A stretch of DNA of 47,721 nucleotides, taken from Treponema sp. GTDB taxonomy: Bacteria > Spirochaetota > Spirochaetia > Treponematales > Breznakiellaceae. This document shows positions 1-8,075 of this stretch, one piece after another. The DNA lies in assembly GCA_009781475.1 (NCBI GenBank), contig WQYB01000014.1, positions 1 through 47,721 on the forward strand, given 5' to 3'. The notes under the pieces are model-generated. The model did no database searches. It saw nothing but the letters and a program-made list of their open reading frames with translations, and was not told the origin of the DNA. The translations under genes were made by a program, and so were the position numbers. Each line of letters opens with the position of its first letter. Position 1 is the stretch's first letter.

Positions 1-37
1 CTACAATGGTGACTGACACCATATCAGGAGGAATAAA

Positions 38-880
38 ATGAGTTTTCCAAGAACAACAGTAGCGGGAGTTTCGCTGCCCAGAATGTTAATCGGAACCAAT
101 TGGATTTTTGGCTGGAGCCATACAGGAAATGCTGCGGATAAATATATCAAGGAAAAACATTCCTGTGTAGATGCGACAGCGCGTATTTTTGACGCGTTTT
201 TAAGTTACGGAGTTGACGCTGTTATGGGTCCGTTTTCTTCCCATCCTGAATGTAATGACAAAATAAAACAGGTTGAGGATAAAATCGGAAAAAAAATCAT
301 TCGTATTGATACACCGCATATTAATGTTGACGATAACGAAGCCGCTCGCAAAGACGCTAACGCAATTTTAAAAACCAGCGGTGATATAGGCTGCGCGTTT
401 TGCCTTATTCATCACGCTTGCTGCGAACAATTGGTTAATAAAAATAAACAAACTATAGAACGTATCAGTGATTATACTGATATGATCCGCCAAGCAGGAG
501 TAATCCCGGGGCTTTCCGCTCACATGCCGGAAATTATTCAATATTCCGATAAAAATAATTACGATGTTGAAACATACATTCAAATTTTTAACTGCATGGG
601 TTTTTTAATGCAGGTTGAAGTAGAACCGATTATAAAAATTATTCATGAAGCAAAAAAACCTGTTATGACAATTAAACCTATGGCAGCAGGACGAGTTACT
701 CCTTATGTCGGACTTACATTTAACTGGAGTGTACTAAGACCGCAGGATATGGTAACTGTCGGTTGTATAAGCGAACATGAAGTTCACGAAGATGTCGAGA
801 TTTCTCTTGCTGCGTTTGAAAGAAGACTTCCAAAACTAGAAGGAAGAAGCAGCCCGATTAAAACAAGCATCATTAAGTAA
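38..880 (+). CDS. TIM-barrel protein resembling aldo/keto reductases, function unknown
   Basis: A 280-residue soluble protein with no signal peptide. The start is well supported by an AGGAGG ribosome site 7 nt before the ATG. The N-terminal segment (LIGTNWIFGW) and the C-terminal run KPVMTIKPMAAGR followed by VTVGCISEHEVHEDVEIS look like the late strands of an aldo/keto reductase-type TIM barrel, where a conserved lysine-proline strand is followed by a valine-glycine strand. The classical catalytic Asp-Tyr-Lys-His set is not evident to me, so oxidoreductase activity is unproven. A cysteine/histidine cluster (LIHHACCEQ, about residues 126-134) could bind metal. The U32 peptidase gene follows 11 nt downstream on the same strand, probably in one operon. 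Family assignment is by eye only. Confidence 0.7.
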   Translation: MSFPRTTVAGVSLPRMLIGTNWIFGWSHTGNAADKYIKEKHSCVDATARIFDAFLSYGVDAVMGPFSSHPECNDKIKQVEDKIGKKIIRIDTPHINVDDNEAARKDANAILKTSGDIGCAFCLIHHACCEQLVNKNKQTIERISDYTDMIRQAGVIPGLSAHMPEIIQYSDKNNYDVETYIQIFNCMGFLMQVEVEPIIKIIHEAKKPVMTIKPMAAGRVTPYVGLTFNWSVLRPQDMVTVGCISEHEVHEDVEISLAAFERRLPKLEGRSSPIKTSIIK

Positions 881-891
881 ACGGCCATTTT

Positions 892-3099
892 GTGTCAGAA
901 ATTTCACGTAACATCGAAGTACTAGCTCCGGCGGGCTCGCCCGAAGCGCTTGATGCGGCAATCGGCGAAGGCGCTGATGCTGTATACCTTGGCTTAAAAG
1001 ATTTTAACGCGCGTCTTAGAAGCGCAAACTTTACATACGCTCAATTTGAAAGTGCGCTGCGAACACTACGGCGTATGGGTAAAAAAGTTTATGTTACAGT
1101 GAACACTGTTTTTGAACAACGTGAAGCCAGCCGTATATATCAATTTTTAAAATATCTTGCTGATTTAAATCCTGACGCGTTAATCGTACAAGACTTTGGC
1201 GTAATAGCGATGTGCAGATCGGAGTTTCCTTCGTTGCGTTTGCACGCTTCTACACAAATGAATATCGCATCAGCCCGCGGAGCAAATGCACTTTCGCGTC
1301 ACGGTGTTTCTCGTGTTGTCCTTTCGCGGGAACTTTCTTTAGAAGAACTTCGTTGTATTAAAATAGAAACAAATCTTGAACTGGAAGTTTTTGTACACGG
1401 AGCATTGTGTATCAGTGTTTCGGGTATTTGTCTTTTTTCAAGTTATCTGGGTGGAAGATCAGCTAACAGGGGAATGTGTACCCAAGCGTGCAGAAGATTG
1501 TATCATAAAAACGACAGCACTGAGTCGGGATATTACTTTAGCCCGAACGATTTACAGCTTTTGGAACGCGTACCTGATTTGGCGGCAGCCGGGATTAAAG
1601 CTATAAAGATCGAAGGACGTATGAAAAGTGCGTCCTATGTTGGCGCTGTAGTTTCGGCTTACCGCCTCGTCGCAGACGCTGTCGCAAGCGGAGATGAAGA
1701 TGAGATACGACAAAGTATCGAACAAGGAAAAGAGATTTTGCGTAATGACTTTGCACGCCCGAAAACGCAGTATCTTTTCAATAGGGTTCACACGGAGGCA
1801 CTAAGGCACGGAGGACACGGAGATTATAAAAAAGTAAAAGAAGAGGTATCTAATAGTATCGATTGGTTGAATCCTGATCAGGACGGCGGCACGGGTATTA
1901 GTCTTGGAACAATCTTAAAAATAAAAAGTTCAGGTGACGAAAAATGTGCCCTTGTTACTCCGCCGTATGGTATTATTCCTTCTGTTAGGGATTCTATTCG
2001 TATTCACCGCAGTGATGATTCAGGCCGATTTACAAATAGACTTACTTTTGCCAAAGCCGAAGGAAAAAATTACTGGATTTCTGTTACCGACGCTAAAGTT
2101 GGCGATCATGTCTATTTGGTGCAAACAAAAGAAATGCGAAAACGTTATGCGCCAATTATCACACAGGCTTCAAGCAAAAAAACTCCGGGAAGGGATAAAG
2201 CTCCAATTGCTTCAATAAAAATAAACAAACAGGAAACTTTCCCTGAAGGATTATATATAACAGTATCACGCCCGGAAGATTTTTTTATTTTGCAATCATC
2301 ACGCCCTACCCGTGTAATTCTTCCGCTGACAGGAAAAAACTCAAGGCATCTGTTAGCTGATAACAAACCACTGCCTTTTAAGGCATCAGAAATAATTTTA
2401 TCGCTGGATCCGTTTTTTCCGCAAGACATTGCAGAATACGAAAATGAAGTAATGGCAGAAGAAGTAAAAAAATTGATCGAAAAAGGTTATTTACAATATA
2501 TGGTAAATAATCCTGGGCATTTTTCAATGTTCAGGGATTTAAAAAATGTAAAATTAATTGCAGGACCCTGGCTTTATACGTATAATTCATGGTCGCTGTC
2601 TTTTATTTCTTCTTATAATGTTGACGGATTTGTTTCTCCTTTGGAAAACAACAGACAAAATCTGGAACGTACCTGCAATGAAGTTTCAGGAACAGCGGGA
2701 ACTCAAAAAAACTTACGAAAAAAGTTTTTTATAACTGTTTTTTCGTGGCCGCCGTTATTTAATATCAGGAAAGACCTTAGTAATATTCTGGATTTAAAAT
2801 TATTTTCAGATAATATGAACGAAACTTTTAAACTAACATCAAGCGACGAAGGCTGTTTAAAGGGATCAAGCTGCCGCGTCTATCCAAATAAATATTTTTC
2901 CATTATCGATAAAATTCCTTTTTTAAAAGAGGCAGGGTTCGGACGTTTCATAATCGATTTAACAGGCAACACATTAAAGAAAACTGATTATAAAGATTTA
3001 ATGCGTACGTTAAACGAAAACGAACGTATAATCCGACCCCTGCCCAATTCCAGCCGTTTTAACTGGAAAGACGGTTTTTATAATTTGTCTGCCAAATAA
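892..3099 (+). CDS. U32 family peptidase-like RNA hydroxylation protein (RlhA/YdcP type)
   Basis: A 735-residue protein starting at GTG. The opening IEVLAPAGSPEALDAAI is the canonical N-terminus of the U32 family, which supports this start although no Shine-Dalgarno is visible. The family signature follows around residues 164-205: EVFVHGALCISVSG, then a GMCTQACRR cysteine cluster. Known members (RlhA/YdcP, TrhP/YegQ) act in prephenate-dependent hydroxylation of 23S rRNA or tRNA, probably with an Fe-S cluster on the conserved cysteines; the long form with the extra C-terminal region resembles RlhA more than TrhP. The DWLNPDQDGGTGI motif, normally close behind the N-terminal barrel, is displaced by an in-frame repeat insertion (residues about 298-312, VHTEALRHGGHGD). 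It probably forms an operon with the upstream TIM-barrel gene. Confidence 0.87.
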   Translation: MSEISRNIEVLAPAGSPEALDAAIGEGADAVYLGLKDFNARLRSANFTYAQFESALRTLRRMGKKVYVTVNTVFEQREASRIYQFLKYLADLNPDALIVQDFGVIAMCRSEFPSLRLHASTQMNIASARGANALSRHGVSRVVLSRELSLEELRCIKIETNLELEVFVHGALCISVSGICLFSSYLGGRSANRGMCTQACRRLYHKNDSTESGYYFSPNDLQLLERVPDLAAAGIKAIKIEGRMKSASYVGAVVSAYRLVADAVASGDEDEIRQSIEQGKEILRNDFARPKTQYLFNRVHTEALRHGGHGDYKKVKEEVSNSIDWLNPDQDGGTGISLGTILKIKSSGDEKCALVTPPYGIIPSVRDSIRIHRSDDSGRFTNRLTFAKAEGKNYWISVTDAKVGDHVYLVQTKEMRKRYAPIITQASSKKTPGRDKAPIASIKINKQETFPEGLYITVSRPEDFFILQSSRPTRVILPLTGKNSRHLLADNKPLPFKASEIILSLDPFFPQDIAEYENEVMAEEVKKLIEKGYLQYMVNNPGHFSMFRDLKNVKLIAGPWLYTYNSWSLSFISSYNVDGFVSPLENNRQNLERTCNEVSGTAGTQKNLRKKFFITVFSWPPLFNIRKDLSNILDLKLFSDNMNETFKLTSSDEGCLKGSSCRVYPNKYFSIIDKIPFLKEAGFGRFIIDLTGNTLKKTDYKDLMRTLNENERIIRPLPNSSRFNWKDGFYNLSAK
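1786..1823 (+). repeat. CACGGAG-type palindromic repeat, copy A, inside the U32 gene
   Basis: The segment beginning GTTCACACGGAGGCAC and continuing with GGCACGGAGGACACGGAG is nearly identical to copy B in dus (18227-18257) and matches the arms of copy C in polA (36912-37015). It is read in frame as VHTEALRHGGHGD without disturbing the flanking U32 family motifs. Confidence 0.8.
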
Positions 3100-3119
3100 T
3101 TTATTCGACAAGCATATTA

Positions 3120-3563
3120 TCAAAACGCAACCGCTGCAAGTTCCTTGCCTGCCATCGCCATTGCATGTTCGTCATGACTTACATTGGTATAATCGTCATC
3201 GCCGTTAATACCTGTTGCCGATTTCGTATCCTTTTTAAATTCGGGACGGAACTCTACATGCTCTGCTACAATAGTGACTCTTGAACGCAGCTTACCTTCC
3301 GGATCATTCCAGCGGTCTTGTTTCAGGCGGCCTACTACGCGGACTCCCCGTCCTTTTTTCCCTTTCGCATAACAAGCTTCTGCAAGTTTTGCCCATGTTT
3401 CCACATCGAAAAAGGAAACTTCTTTTTCGAAACCGGAATCCTGCTTGTAAAAGCGATTCGACGCAAGACACATTGAGCAAATCTGCGTCCCTTTGTTGGT
3501 GGATCGAAGCAGAGGGTCTCTCACCAGATTACCTTCGATCAAAATAGAATTGAGGTTGTTCAT
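3120..3563 (-). CDS. ssb: Single-stranded DNA-binding protein
   Basis: An OB-fold SSB of 147 residues that coats single-stranded DNA in replication, repair and recombination. Family hallmarks are NSILIEGNLVRDP at the N-terminus, the FFDVETWAKLAE strand and GVRVVGRLKQDRW. Two ATGs lie 6 nt apart. The second (3563) is chosen because the GAGGAGG ribosome site sits 6 nt before it, whereas it directly abuts the first (3569). The C-terminus is odd: instead of an acidic tip ending in DDDIPF-like residues, which recruits partner proteins in most bacteria, it ends GKELAAVAF. An acidic patch (NGDDDYTN) lies about 30 residues earlier. The gene is divergent from the SNF2 helicase, and its leader contains two inverted repeats. 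Confidence 0.95.
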   Translation of the reverse strand: MNNLNSILIEGNLVRDPLLRSTNKGTQICSMCLASNRFYKQDSGFEKEVSFFDVETWAKLAEACYAKGKKGRGVRVVGRLKQDRWNDPEGKLRSRVTIVAEHVEFRPEFKKDTKSATGINGDDDYTNVSHDEHAMAMAGKELAAVAF

Positions 3564-3584
3564 ATACATCCTCCTCTGTAAGAT

Positions 3585-3638
3585 CCGGCAGCAGTCTACC
3601 GCCGGCTAAGTTTTTTATTTAACAAAGAAAAAACTTAG
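3585..3638 (-). promoter_or_regulatory. Inverted repeats in the ssb leader / ssb-helicase intergenic region
   Basis: Read toward ssb, an 11-bp perfect inverted repeat (arms 3606-3616 and 3628-3638, CTAAGTTTTTT type) is followed by a GC-rich hairpin (3585-3605, CCGGC arms with further pairing inside). The second ends about 15 nt before the ribosome site. They could be leader hairpins or an operator; I recognise no known regulator box. Confidence 0.45.
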
Positions 3639-3787
3639 ATACCCTATATGGGTTCGAACTACCCGTTTTGCATGACCGAGAATGAAAAAAAATGAAAAAT
3701 TTTTGAAACTTTTTTAACGCAAGGGCTACTTGTGTGTATAGTGGAAAACCCATTGATTTGGCGGTTATTGAGATGTATAATTTCCCC

Positions 3788-6700
3788 ATGAAAAACTTGT
3801 ACGGCGTTACTCCCTGGGGTCGCTGGTTTATTGATGTATTGGACAGCTACAGGATGGGAGAGCGCCTTGAGCGAGGCAGACGTTATGCGAACGCAGGGAA
3901 AGTGCTTTCTCTGGATATTAACGGCGGGCGGGTAATTGCAAAAGTAGAAGGAAATTACAAACCATTTTATAAAGTAATAATAAATTTTTCGCCGCTTGAA
4001 GTTGAAGAAACAGAAAAAGTTTACAAGTTAATAGAAAAAGACAGCGTTCTTATGGCGCATATTGCCGCTGGTGAGTTGCCGGAAACTTTTTTACAAAAAT
4101 TAAAAAAAGAAGGAATCAATTTGATTCCGCGGCGTTGGCGTGAAATGAAAAGAGCATGTACATGTCCTGATAACGGTGACCCTTGCAAACATATGGCGGC
4201 ACTTTATTACATAATCGCAAGAGAAATTGATTCCAATCCGCAGCTTTTATTTCGTCTTAGAGGTATGGATCTTGTAAGTCGCTTTGGAAAAGCTGTTGTT
4301 CATAAAATTATACCCCCATTTACAATAACATACGCAAAAAATGAAAACACTAATAAATCCGATTTACAAATTTCTGGCGATGCTTTAACACCAATTGAAC
4401 TTGAAAGCATACCCTACTGCGGACAACTTATCACTTCGCTTTTACCGCATGATCCTCCGTTTTGTTATAAAGATTTCGCCGGAGTTATGGCGGAATTTTA
4501 TCATTATTGCGCTCAATACAGTTTTGAAAATGAACATGAATGGGAGTCAGCACAGGATGATAGCGATGAAAAAATGGAACAAACTGAACATGATTTTTCA
4601 CGTTCTAATTGGAAAGTACAATGTCCTGTACTTATGCCAGGTATAGAACCAGTATTGCAATCGGAGGATATTAACGGGATCAAAAAACGTTTTTCGTTGC
4701 ACGAAGCATTTGATTTTTTTGTGTTGTTTTCGTCTGATGACGGTACTGCATCATACAAATTTCTTTTTTATCTGTTCAAGTTTTTAAATCTTGTTTGTTC
4801 AAGCGCAGCATTTATTCCTTATGTGATGCAGGAGTATCAAGTAGATTTAAATGAGTCGTTTGATGAAGAAACAATAAAAATAATATGGCAGCCTTATGAA
4901 AATTTATCGATTGTTTCCAAAATGATTGAACAAATCGTTTCACTTGAATGCGGCATTCTTACAACAACTGAAACATTTAAAATAAATTTATCAAAAAAAC
5001 AGACAAAGGCTAGCGGAAAACAAATTGTAAGCGCCCGAAGTGTTGTAGATATTTTATCATCTGCTTTTTTAAATGAATATGTAAAACGAAAATATATGAT
5101 TTTTAAAGAAAACTTTATAAAAGATAACTTTTCCAGACAGGGAAACAATGAATATAAGCAGCTTTTAAATATGTTTTTTATGGGGATGTTTATCGATGTT
5201 TCTTCTCCTGCTAAACGCTCTTTGCCAATCGCCATTGACCGCTGGCTTTCTGTTTTACATATTAATTTTTCCGCTTACCGTTACGCTATAACAATAAAAG
5301 ACCTTTCAAAACGCGGCGATGATTCAACTGATGTAATAAATTTTGCAATTTCTATGGATGTAATTACCGAAGAAGACACAGTTACAAAAAAAACACCGCT
5401 TCATAAATGCACCGATATAGAAATACTTAAAGCGCCGGTTGCTCTTTCTAATTATCTTCCGGAAATTAAAGACCTTTTTACTAATCAAAAAATCGCCCTT
5501 AGCGAAACACGATTAATATCGTTTTTGGATTCTGCATCCACAATTTTAAACCGGCTTGGATTAACAGTTAATCTTCCCAAAGCTCTTGCAAGAGAATTAA
5601 AACCGCGTCTTGTTATAAAAGGAAAAACAGGCGATTCTGACGGCTCCGGTTCATCACTTGTAAAATATCTTGATTTAAACGCATTGCAAGAATTTGAATG
5701 GCAGGTTGCAATCGGCGACGAAATAATGACATTAAAAGAATTTGAAAAACTAGTTCGATTAAAAAAAGCGATGGTTCGTTTCAGAGACGGCTTTGTAAAA
5801 ATGCAGGCTCAGGAATTTATGAGTCTATTAAAAAAAGCCAAAAGCGCCGAACCCGATGTAAATGATTTTTTAAAAGCTCATTTTTCAGGTGATTCAGTCC
5901 TTGCATTTGATGAACGTAAAACAATCGATAAAATATTTTGCGAACGGGATTTTACTATACCTGCAACATTGGAAGCAAATTTAAGACCTTATCAGGTTCG
6001 CGGATATAACTGGGTGTGTTCATTATTACTTTCCGGTTTTGGCTGCATTTTAGCAGACGATATGGGACTTGGAAAAACAGTTCAATCAATTGCAACAATA
6101 TTACGGTTAAAAGAAGAAAGTTTATTAAATAATAGCTGTCTTGTTGTAGCTCCCGCAGCGCTTATAAACAATTGGGAAAAAGAATTAAACCGCTTTTCGC
6201 CTTCGTTAAAAGTATCACGATACCACGGAAGCGGACGCCATTTTGATAAAAAGAGTGATGTTTTTTTAACAACGTATCAAACAGCGGTACGTGATGCAGA
6301 AAAATTAAAGAAAAAAACTTTTTCATTACTTTTGGTTGACGAAGCTCATTTAATGAAAAACTCTCAAACGCGGGTTTCCAGAATTGTAAAAAGCATTAAC
6401 AGTCAATACCGTCTTGCGCTTTCAGGAACCCCTGTAGAAAATCGTCTGGAAGACCTTCGCTCGCTTTTTGATTTTATTTTACCTGGTTATCTGGGCGATG
6501 TTAAAACCTTTAAAGAACAGTACCGTATCCCAATCGAAGTTATGCGAAACCAGGAAAAAGCGCAGGTTTTACAGAAAATCACATCTCCTTTTTTACTGCG
6601 GCGGCTTAAAACCGATAAAAAAATTATCAAAGACCTGCCTGACAAGATCGTTACAAATGAATATGCCGTTTTAGAAAAAGGTCAGGCTGCGTTATACGAA

Positions 6701-7366
6701 ACTGTTGTATCCGAATCTATTAAAAAATCTAACGAAATAGAATCAAAAGAACGCTCGTCTCTTATTTTTTATCTGCTTACTTCTCTTAAACAAATTTGCA
6801 ATCATCCCCGTGTTTATGACAAAGAAAGCCCGGCAATCGCTTCTCTTTCCGGTAAAGCGCAGCTTCTTGTTACTTTATTACAGGATATATTAATCAATAA
6901 AGAAAAAACTCTTGTGTTCAGTCAATACGTAGAAACCCTTGAATGTCTAAATATCATTATAAAAAAAGAACTTGGAGAAGCTCCGCTTTTATACCACGGC
7001 GGACTTAGCCAAAATGTACGAACTGATGTAATAAACAAATTTCAAAACGATCCATTAGCGAGAATAATGCTTATCAGTTTAAAAGCTGGCGGGCTTGGTT
7101 TAAATTTAACTGCCGCGAGCCGTGTAATTCATTATGACCTTTGGTACAACCCCGCCGTAGAAAATCAAGCAACAGACCGCGCATTCCGCATCGGGCAAAA
7201 ACGCACAGTTTTTGTGCACAGGTTTATTACAAAAAACAGCTTCGAAGAAAAAATTGACGCCATGATTTCCAGCAAACAGGAACTTGCAGACATGACAGTT
7301 AAATCAGGCGAATCGTGGCTTGCAAGAATGAGCCACGAAGAATTAAAAAAGTTGTTTGAACGGTAA
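3788..7366 (+). CDS. SNF2-family DEAH/DEAD helicase with N-terminal SWIM zinc finger
   Basis: A roughly 1,190-residue SWI2/SNF2 ATPase. Members of this family translocate on double-stranded DNA and remodel protein-DNA complexes. A SWIM zinc finger (CTCPDNGDPCKH) sits about 125 residues in. Helicase motif I is DDMGLGKT (codons near 6056-6080), motif II is DEAH (near 6337-6348), and the C-terminal motifs include LISLKAGGLGLNLT and QATDRAFRIGQ. The reading frame is open from a GTG at 3734, with further starts at 3773 and 3788. I prefer 3788 because YGVTPWGRWF usually begins these proteins and because a TATAGT -10-like hexamer (3738-3743) would place transcription after the GTG. None of the starts has a clear Shine-Dalgarno. 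It converges with the membrane-protein gene that ends at 7371. Confidence 0.93.
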   Translation: MKNLYGVTPWGRWFIDVLDSYRMGERLERGRRYANAGKVLSLDINGGRVIAKVEGNYKPFYKVIINFSPLEVEETEKVYKLIEKDSVLMAHIAAGELPETFLQKLKKEGINLIPRRWREMKRACTCPDNGDPCKHMAALYYIIAREIDSNPQLLFRLRGMDLVSRFGKAVVHKIIPPFTITYAKNENTNKSDLQISGDALTPIELESIPYCGQLITSLLPHDPPFCYKDFAGVMAEFYHYCAQYSFENEHEWESAQDDSDEKMEQTEHDFSRSNWKVQCPVLMPGIEPVLQSEDINGIKKRFSLHEAFDFFVLFSSDDGTASYKFLFYLFKFLNLVCSSAAFIPYVMQEYQVDLNESFDEETIKIIWQPYENLSIVSKMIEQIVSLECGILTTTETFKINLSKKQTKASGKQIVSARSVVDILSSAFLNEYVKRKYMIFKENFIKDNFSRQGNNEYKQLLNMFFMGMFIDVSSPAKRSLPIAIDRWLSVLHINFSAYRYAITIKDLSKRGDDSTDVINFAISMDVITEEDTVTKKTPLHKCTDIEILKAPVALSNYLPEIKDLFTNQKIALSETRLISFLDSASTILNRLGLTVNLPKALARELKPRLVIKGKTGDSDGSGSSLVKYLDLNALQEFEWQVAIGDEIMTLKEFEKLVRLKKAMVRFRDGFVKMQAQEFMSLLKKAKSAEPDVNDFLKAHFSGDSVLAFDERKTIDKIFCERDFTIPATLEANLRPYQVRGYNWVCSLLLSGFGCILADDMGLGKTVQSIATILRLKEESLLNNSCLVVAPAALINNWEKELNRFSPSLKVSRYHGSGRHFDKKSDVFLTTYQTAVRDAEKLKKKTFSLLLVDEAHLMKNSQTRVSRIVKSINSQYRLALSGTPVENRLEDLRSLFDFILPGYLGDVKTFKEQYRIPIEVMRNQEKAQVLQKITSPFLLRRLKTDKKIIKDLPDKIVTNEYAVLEKGQAALYETVVSESIKKSNEIESKERSSLIFYLLTSLKQICNHPRVYDKESPAIASLSGKAQLLVTLLQDILINKEKTLVFSQYVETLECLNIIIKKELGEAPLLYHGGLSQNVRTDVINKFQNDPLARIMLISLKAGGLGLNLTAASRVIHYDLWYNPAVENQATDRAFRIGQKRTVFVHRFITKNSFEEKIDAMISSKQELADMTVKSGESWLARMSHEELKKLFER

Positions 7367-7370
7367 CATT

Positions 7371-8030
7371 TTAATTTTCTGCAACTTCTTCTTTTTTTTC
7401 AACTGGTTTACTTAATTTTTGCGAAACATAATTTACCAGCTTGCCAAATCCATAAGAAATAAAATATCCGCCGAAAATTACTATAAACCTGTCAATAAGA
7501 TTTACAGGAATTCTAGAAATAATATTCATTGGCAGTGAATGAATATTGCTTCGTGCAAGCCCAATTTTGAAAAAGTCTTCTGCGCTGAAGTTTTCTTTTG
7601 TATTTGGTAATACTGTAAACCAAATATAAGCTATTAAAGCGCCAAGTATACTTACTGCGAAACAGGCGACTATGTACAATAACATAAGCCTTGAGAAAAT
7701 ATTTATACATGTTGCTACAGTTGCCGCATCATTAACCTGTTTATCAAAGGCGGCTTTCGGTTTTAACAGGTATACAATAAATACTTCGGTAATAGCACAA
7801 AGTCCAAATGGGGTAAAAGCTCCATCAATATACACACCAATAGATGCTGTTAGAATAGCAGTAATCAGACCGGGAATTAAACCGGCATAAAAAGTGACAG
7901 CGGCAGTAAAAACTGTATCCAGAAAAACCGGAAGTTTTAAAACGTTTAATGAAAAAACGCTCAAGCAAGGATTAAGAGCTGCTGCTACTAAACACAGAGC
8001 CGATAAAAATATAAATCTTTTAATTGTCAT
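7371..8030 (-). CDS. Integral membrane protein resembling ECF-transporter S components
   Basis: A 219-residue protein with about five hydrophobic segments (residues near 5-22, 37-60, 68-92, 114-138 and 180-197) and a charged C-terminal tail (KPVEKKEEVAEN). The packing of short helices with GLIPGLITAILTASIGVYIDG in the middle resembles the S components of ECF vitamin transporters and the related membrane regions of some signalling proteins. No substrate can be read from it, and no ECF ATPase or T subunit lies nearby. It is divergent from the histidine kinase across 45 bp, which makes a link to that sensor possible but unproven. No clear Shine-Dalgarno precedes the ATG. Confidence 0.7.
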   Translation of the reverse strand: MTIKRFIFLSALCLVAAALNPCLSVFSLNVLKLPVFLDTVFTAAVTFYAGLIPGLITAILTASIGVYIDGAFTPFGLCAITEVFIVYLLKPKAAFDKQVNDAATVATCINIFSRLMLLYIVACFAVSILGALIAYIWFTVLPNTKENFSAEDFFKIGLARSNIHSLPMNIISRIPVNLIDRFIVIFGGYFISYGFGKLVNYVSQKLSKPVEKKEEVAEN

Positions 8031-8063
8031 TTTATTAGTCTATCAAATTCTTTTTATTTTGTC

Positions 8064-8069
8064 TATAAT
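8064..8069 (+). promoter_or_regulatory. Consensus -10 (TATAAT) 6 nt before the kinase GTG
   Basis: A perfect TATAAT ends 6 nt before the GTG at 8076. Transcription would be expected to begin at or next to the start codon, and no Shine-Dalgarno is present, so a leaderless mRNA is likely. No convincing -35 hexamer is seen. Confidence 0.5.
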
Positions 8070-8075
8070 TAATTT

